Below are positions 4,046 through 5,656 of a stretch of DNA of 5,656 bases, piece after piece (positions within the stretch are counted from its first letter, which is position 1; every line of letters begins with the position of its first letter). The notes below the pieces were generated by a model. It saw nothing but the letters and a program-made list of their open reading frames with translations, was not told the origin of the DNA and ran no database searches. Made by a program: the position numbers and the translations under genes. The DNA comes from Candidatus Parcubacteria bacterium (GTDB lineage: Bacteria; Patescibacteriota; Minisyncoccia; Phycocordibacterales; SBAW01): the NCBI GenBank assembly GCA_019661855.1, contig JAIFWM010000044.1, positions 1 to 5,656 of the forward strand, given 5' to 3'.

Positions 4046-4077
4046 GGGGAGCCCAGTGGCTCCCCAGTTTCTTTTTT
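4046..4077 (+). terminator. Rho-independent terminator between cold-shock gene and tRNA-Leu
   Basis: GGGGAGCC (4046-4053) pairs with GGCTCCCC (4058-4065) over CAGT, followed by AGTTTCTTTTTT. The U-tract favours the plus strand (cold-shock gene). On the minus strand the same hairpin follows tRNA-Leu with TTGTTGTTG after it, so it may stop both. Confidence 0.9.
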
Positions 4078-4078
4078 G

Positions 4079-4160
4079 TGGGCATGAGAGGATTTGAACC
4101 TCCAAGTCTTTCGACATACGCTTCTGAGACGTACGCGTATACCAGTTCCGCCACATGCCC
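4079..4160 (-). tRNA. tRNA-Leu (anticodon CAG)
   Basis: Read on the minus strand, acceptor GGGCATG pairs with CATGCCC and the discriminator is A (complement of 4079). The D arm is GCG...CGC with GGTATA. The anticodon stem is TACGT/GCGTA with loop CTCAGAA, so the anticodon is CAG, reading CUG. A long variable arm (GTC-GAAA-GAC) marks it as class II, and the T arm is GGAGG-TTCAAAT-CCTCT. Leu is therefore secure. CCA is not encoded. It is convergent with the cold-shock gene and divergent from the membrane-protein gene. Confidence 0.97.
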
Positions 4161-4168
4161 GTCTGGGC

Positions 4169-4177
4169 AATATAACA
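4169..4177 (-). promoter_or_regulatory. Extended -10 promoter for tRNA-Leu
   Basis: On the minus strand TGTTATATT gives TGn plus TATATT, 8 bases before the tRNA 5' end. TATTGT at a 17-base spacing (plus 4192-4197) is a weak -35 and overlaps the -10 of the divergent gene. Confidence 0.5.
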
Positions 4178-4190
4178 AAAATTTTGGGTG

Positions 4191-4196
4191 TACAAT
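4191..4196 (+). promoter_or_regulatory. -10 box TACAAT, probably giving a leaderless mRNA for the 4204 gene
   Basis: TACAAT, preceded by GTG, ends 7 bases before ATG 4204, so the transcript would begin at the start codon. There is no SD in this gap and no clear -35. Confidence 0.5.
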
Positions 4197-4203
4197 AATT
4201 TAC

Positions 4204-4638
4204 ATGAATGATTTATTTAATCCCACGAAGCTCGAACGTTGGAGCTTCATGTGGTCAGAGGCACGTTTATTAATCGCAGCGGTTGCTTTGTTTATCGGTG
4301 GTGTGCCACCAATCGTGTTCATAGCTCCGAGTCTTGCAATGGTCGGTATTTTAAAACTCGCTTGGCTTATCTCAGGAGCGGCATCGCTCTACCTTTTATA
4401 CCGCTGGGTTAAAAATGGACAGCGTGTGTTTGGCAGTAAAGAAACCAAAGACTCTTTGGCGTTTTTGGTGATGAATATTTCAGGTCTTAACCTCGGCATC
4501 ACGGGGCTACTTGGCACCAACATCGGCATGAGTATTTCATCTAACCAAACAGTATTTGTGGTTGCTGGTGCGCTGTATGTAGTCTGCGCGGTATATCTCT
4601 ACAATCGTTTTCGTGCACATCATCACAAAGTGTTCTAA
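4204..4638 (+). CDS. Four-helix integral membrane protein, function unknown
   Basis: A 144-residue protein with membrane segments at about 22-40, 44-67, 84-106 and 115-134. The N-terminal 20 residues are polar and the C-terminus ends in a His/Arg tail (RFRAHHHKVF). A charged loop (WVKNGQRVFGSKETKD, 68-83) divides the helices into two pairs. I recognise no catalytic motif or family. The open frame extends back to 4078 but would run through tRNA-Leu, so ATG 4204 is used; the -10 TACAAT seven bases upstream suggests a leaderless start. It is followed 11 bases later by a 50-residue membrane peptide and then murD, so the three probably form one operon, hinting at a cell-envelope role. Confidence 0.85.
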   Translation: MNDLFNPTKLERWSFMWSEARLLIAAVALFIGGVPPIVFIAPSLAMVGILKLAWLISGAASLYLLYRWVKNGQRVFGSKETKDSLAFLVMNISGLNLGITGLLGTNIGMSISSNQTVFVVAGALYVVCAVYLYNRFRAHHHKVF

Positions 4639-4649
4639 AATAGGAAACA

Positions 4650-4802
4650 ATGTCTCGCATGTCGCGTATTGAGCAAAAGTACATGGGCCTCTGGGCTCTG
4701 GGCATCTTGCTTCTTATTGGTCTTGTTATAGGTTTTTGGGTCTGGCAAGTTACCAAAACTGCGCAAGCACAAACGTCATCTCCAGTTGTCGAAAGCCAAT
4801 AA
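4650..4802 (+). CDS. 50-residue single-span membrane peptide
   Basis: ATG 4650 to TAA 4802, lying 11 bases after the preceding stop and 19 bases before the likely murD start. AGGA (4642-4645) is a short SD only 4 bases from the ATG. The product has a basic N-terminus (SRMSRIEQK), one strongly hydrophobic helix (about 13-33, containing LGILLLIGLVIGFWVW), and a polar Gln/Ser-rich C-terminal tail. By the positive-inside rule the N-terminus is cytoplasmic. The size and the place before murD recall small bitopic division proteins such as FtsL, but there is no leucine-zipper segment, so I do not assign that name. The clean fit between two genes and the conspicuous helix support it being real. Confidence 0.7.
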   Translation: MSRMSRIEQKYMGLWALGILLLIGLVIGFWVWQVTKTAQAQTSSPVVESQ

Positions 4803-4821
4803 AAACGGCACACTATCATCT

Positions 4822-5656
4822 GTGGAGTCATATAAGGACTTTTTTGCCGGTAAACGGGTAACTTTGATGGGTCTCGGGCTCTTAGGGCGCGGCATAGGCG
4901 ACGCGCGTTTTCTTGCTTCTTGCGGTGCCAAGCTCACGGTCACTGATTTAAAAACTGCAGAGCAACTCGCTTCTTCTTTAGATGAGCTCAAGGGCTTAGA
5001 TATTATTTTTCATTTGGGCGAACATAAAGACGAAGATTTTACCAACACCGACATGGTCATCAAGGCCGCCGGTGTACGATTGGATTCTCCTTATATAGCC
5101 AAAGCGCGTGAGGCCGGCATTCCTATATATATGTCTACCGCCTTATTTGCTAAGTTTGCCAAAGAGATTGGTGCAACTATTGTGGGAGTCACTGGCACAC
5201 GAGGCAAATCTACGGTGACGCAGATGATTCATCATTCAATACCCAATTCCATTCTGGGTGGCAACATTCGGGGTCGCTCGACACTCGAACTTCTTTCCAC
5301 AGTTAAAAAGGGCGACATCATAGTACTCGAGCTCGACTCTTGGCAGCTCCAAGGCTTTGGCGACCTTCAACTTTCTCCCGATGTATCAGTGTTTACCAAC
5401 TTAATGCCCGACCACCTCAACTATTACAAAGACATGGAGCAATACTTTGCCGATAAAGCAAACATATACAAATATCAAACAGAGCCAAAGATAGTTGCAG
5501 GTAAAGTAATCGCCGAGCGCATTCCAAATGTGCGCACGCCATCGCCACTTCCTCCTGACTGGAAGCTTAAAATTTTGGGCGAACATAACATCGAGAACGC
5601 TGCGCTTGCAGCCGAAGCATTGCGACTGCTTGGCCTTTCCGAAAAATCCTTCTCTC
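4822..5656 (+). CDS. murD: UDP-N-acetylmuramoylalanine--D-glutamate ligase, 3' cut by window
   Basis: MurD adds D-glutamate to UDP-MurNAc-L-Ala with ATP, the second peptide-stem step of cytoplasmic peptidoglycan synthesis. About 278 residues of an expected 400-450 are visible. In order: an N-terminal Rossmann-type domain with GLGLLGRG (17-24) and VTDLK (40-44); the ATP P-loop GTRGKST (125-131); GGNI (146-149); ELDSWQL (170-176), matching ELSSFQL of E. coli MurD; NLMPDHLNYY (193-202), matching the N...DHLD block; a candidate carbamylated lysine in ADKANIY (210-216); and GEHNIENAALA (253-263), the GxHNxxN signature. The start is not certain: GTG 4822 gives the usual VESYKDFF...GKRVTLMG opening but has no SD, while ATG 4867 falls inside the core. 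P-loop Arg for Asn and Trp for Phe differ from E. coli. Confidence 0.95.
   Translation, partial: MESYKDFFAGKRVTLMGLGLLGRGIGDARFLASCGAKLTVTDLKTAEQLASSLDELKGLDIIFHLGEHKDEDFTNTDMVIKAAGVRLDSPYIAKAREAGIPIYMSTALFAKFAKEIGATIVGVTGTRGKSTVTQMIHHSIPNSILGGNIRGRSTLELLSTVKKGDIIVLELDSWQLQGFGDLQLSPDVSVFTNLMPDHLNYYKDMEQYFADKANIYKYQTEPKIVAGKVIAERIPNVRTPSPLPPDWKLKILGEHNIENAALAAEALRLLGLSEKSFS

Noticed and set aside
3921..4178. 85-codon minus-strand open frame
   Set aside because: It spans the whole tRNA-Leu and a terminator, so it is not a protein gene.

Overview
The window reads as a bacterial chromosome fragment from the Candidate Phyla Radiation (Patescibacteria), most likely a Parcubacteria-type genome. The evidence is a divergent 16S rRNA 3' end with a shortened helix 44 and a U in place of the near-universal A1396, very small and tightly packed genes, tRNAs without encoded CCA, and a MurD with variant motif residues. 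TAA, TAG and TGA all act as stops where genes end, so I see no sign of recoding. The lineage call is from memory of such sequences, not from a search.

Layout. Positions 1-241 are the last ~240 nt of a 16S rRNA gene. Helix 45 and its GGAA loop are intact, but the tail where CCUCC should lie is AUUCA. No 23S or 5S follows. The next ~300 bases are a structured spacer ending in a perfect-consensus sigma70 promoter. From 543 to 3071 lies a same-strand run of small unrecognised genes: two exported Cys-containing proteins, a two-helix membrane peptide, two further small proteins, a divergent cold-shock-like protein and one more orphan. Most have a clear Shine-Dalgarno (SD) sequence, and GC-rich hairpins separate most units. 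Then come tRNA-Ile(GAT), a NUDIX hydrolase, a cold-shock-domain protein, tRNA-Leu(CAG) on the minus strand, and an apparent operon of a four-helix membrane protein, a 50-residue membrane peptide and murD (cut by the window end).

How it fits together. The right half (tRNAs, NUDIX, cold shock, MurD) is ordinary housekeeping: translation, nucleotide clean-up, RNA binding and peptidoglycan synthesis. The left half looks like a lineage-specific set of small orphan genes placed between a solitary 16S gene and tRNA-Ile. The most notable point is a conflict. The 16S gene here has no anti-Shine-Dalgarno sequence, yet the small genes carry textbook AGGAGG-type sites. Several right-hand genes (NUDIX, membrane protein, murD) lack an SD, and two look leaderless. 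Either the organism has another source of anti-SD, or the 16S end is altered or misassembled here, or this lineage initiates translation unusually.
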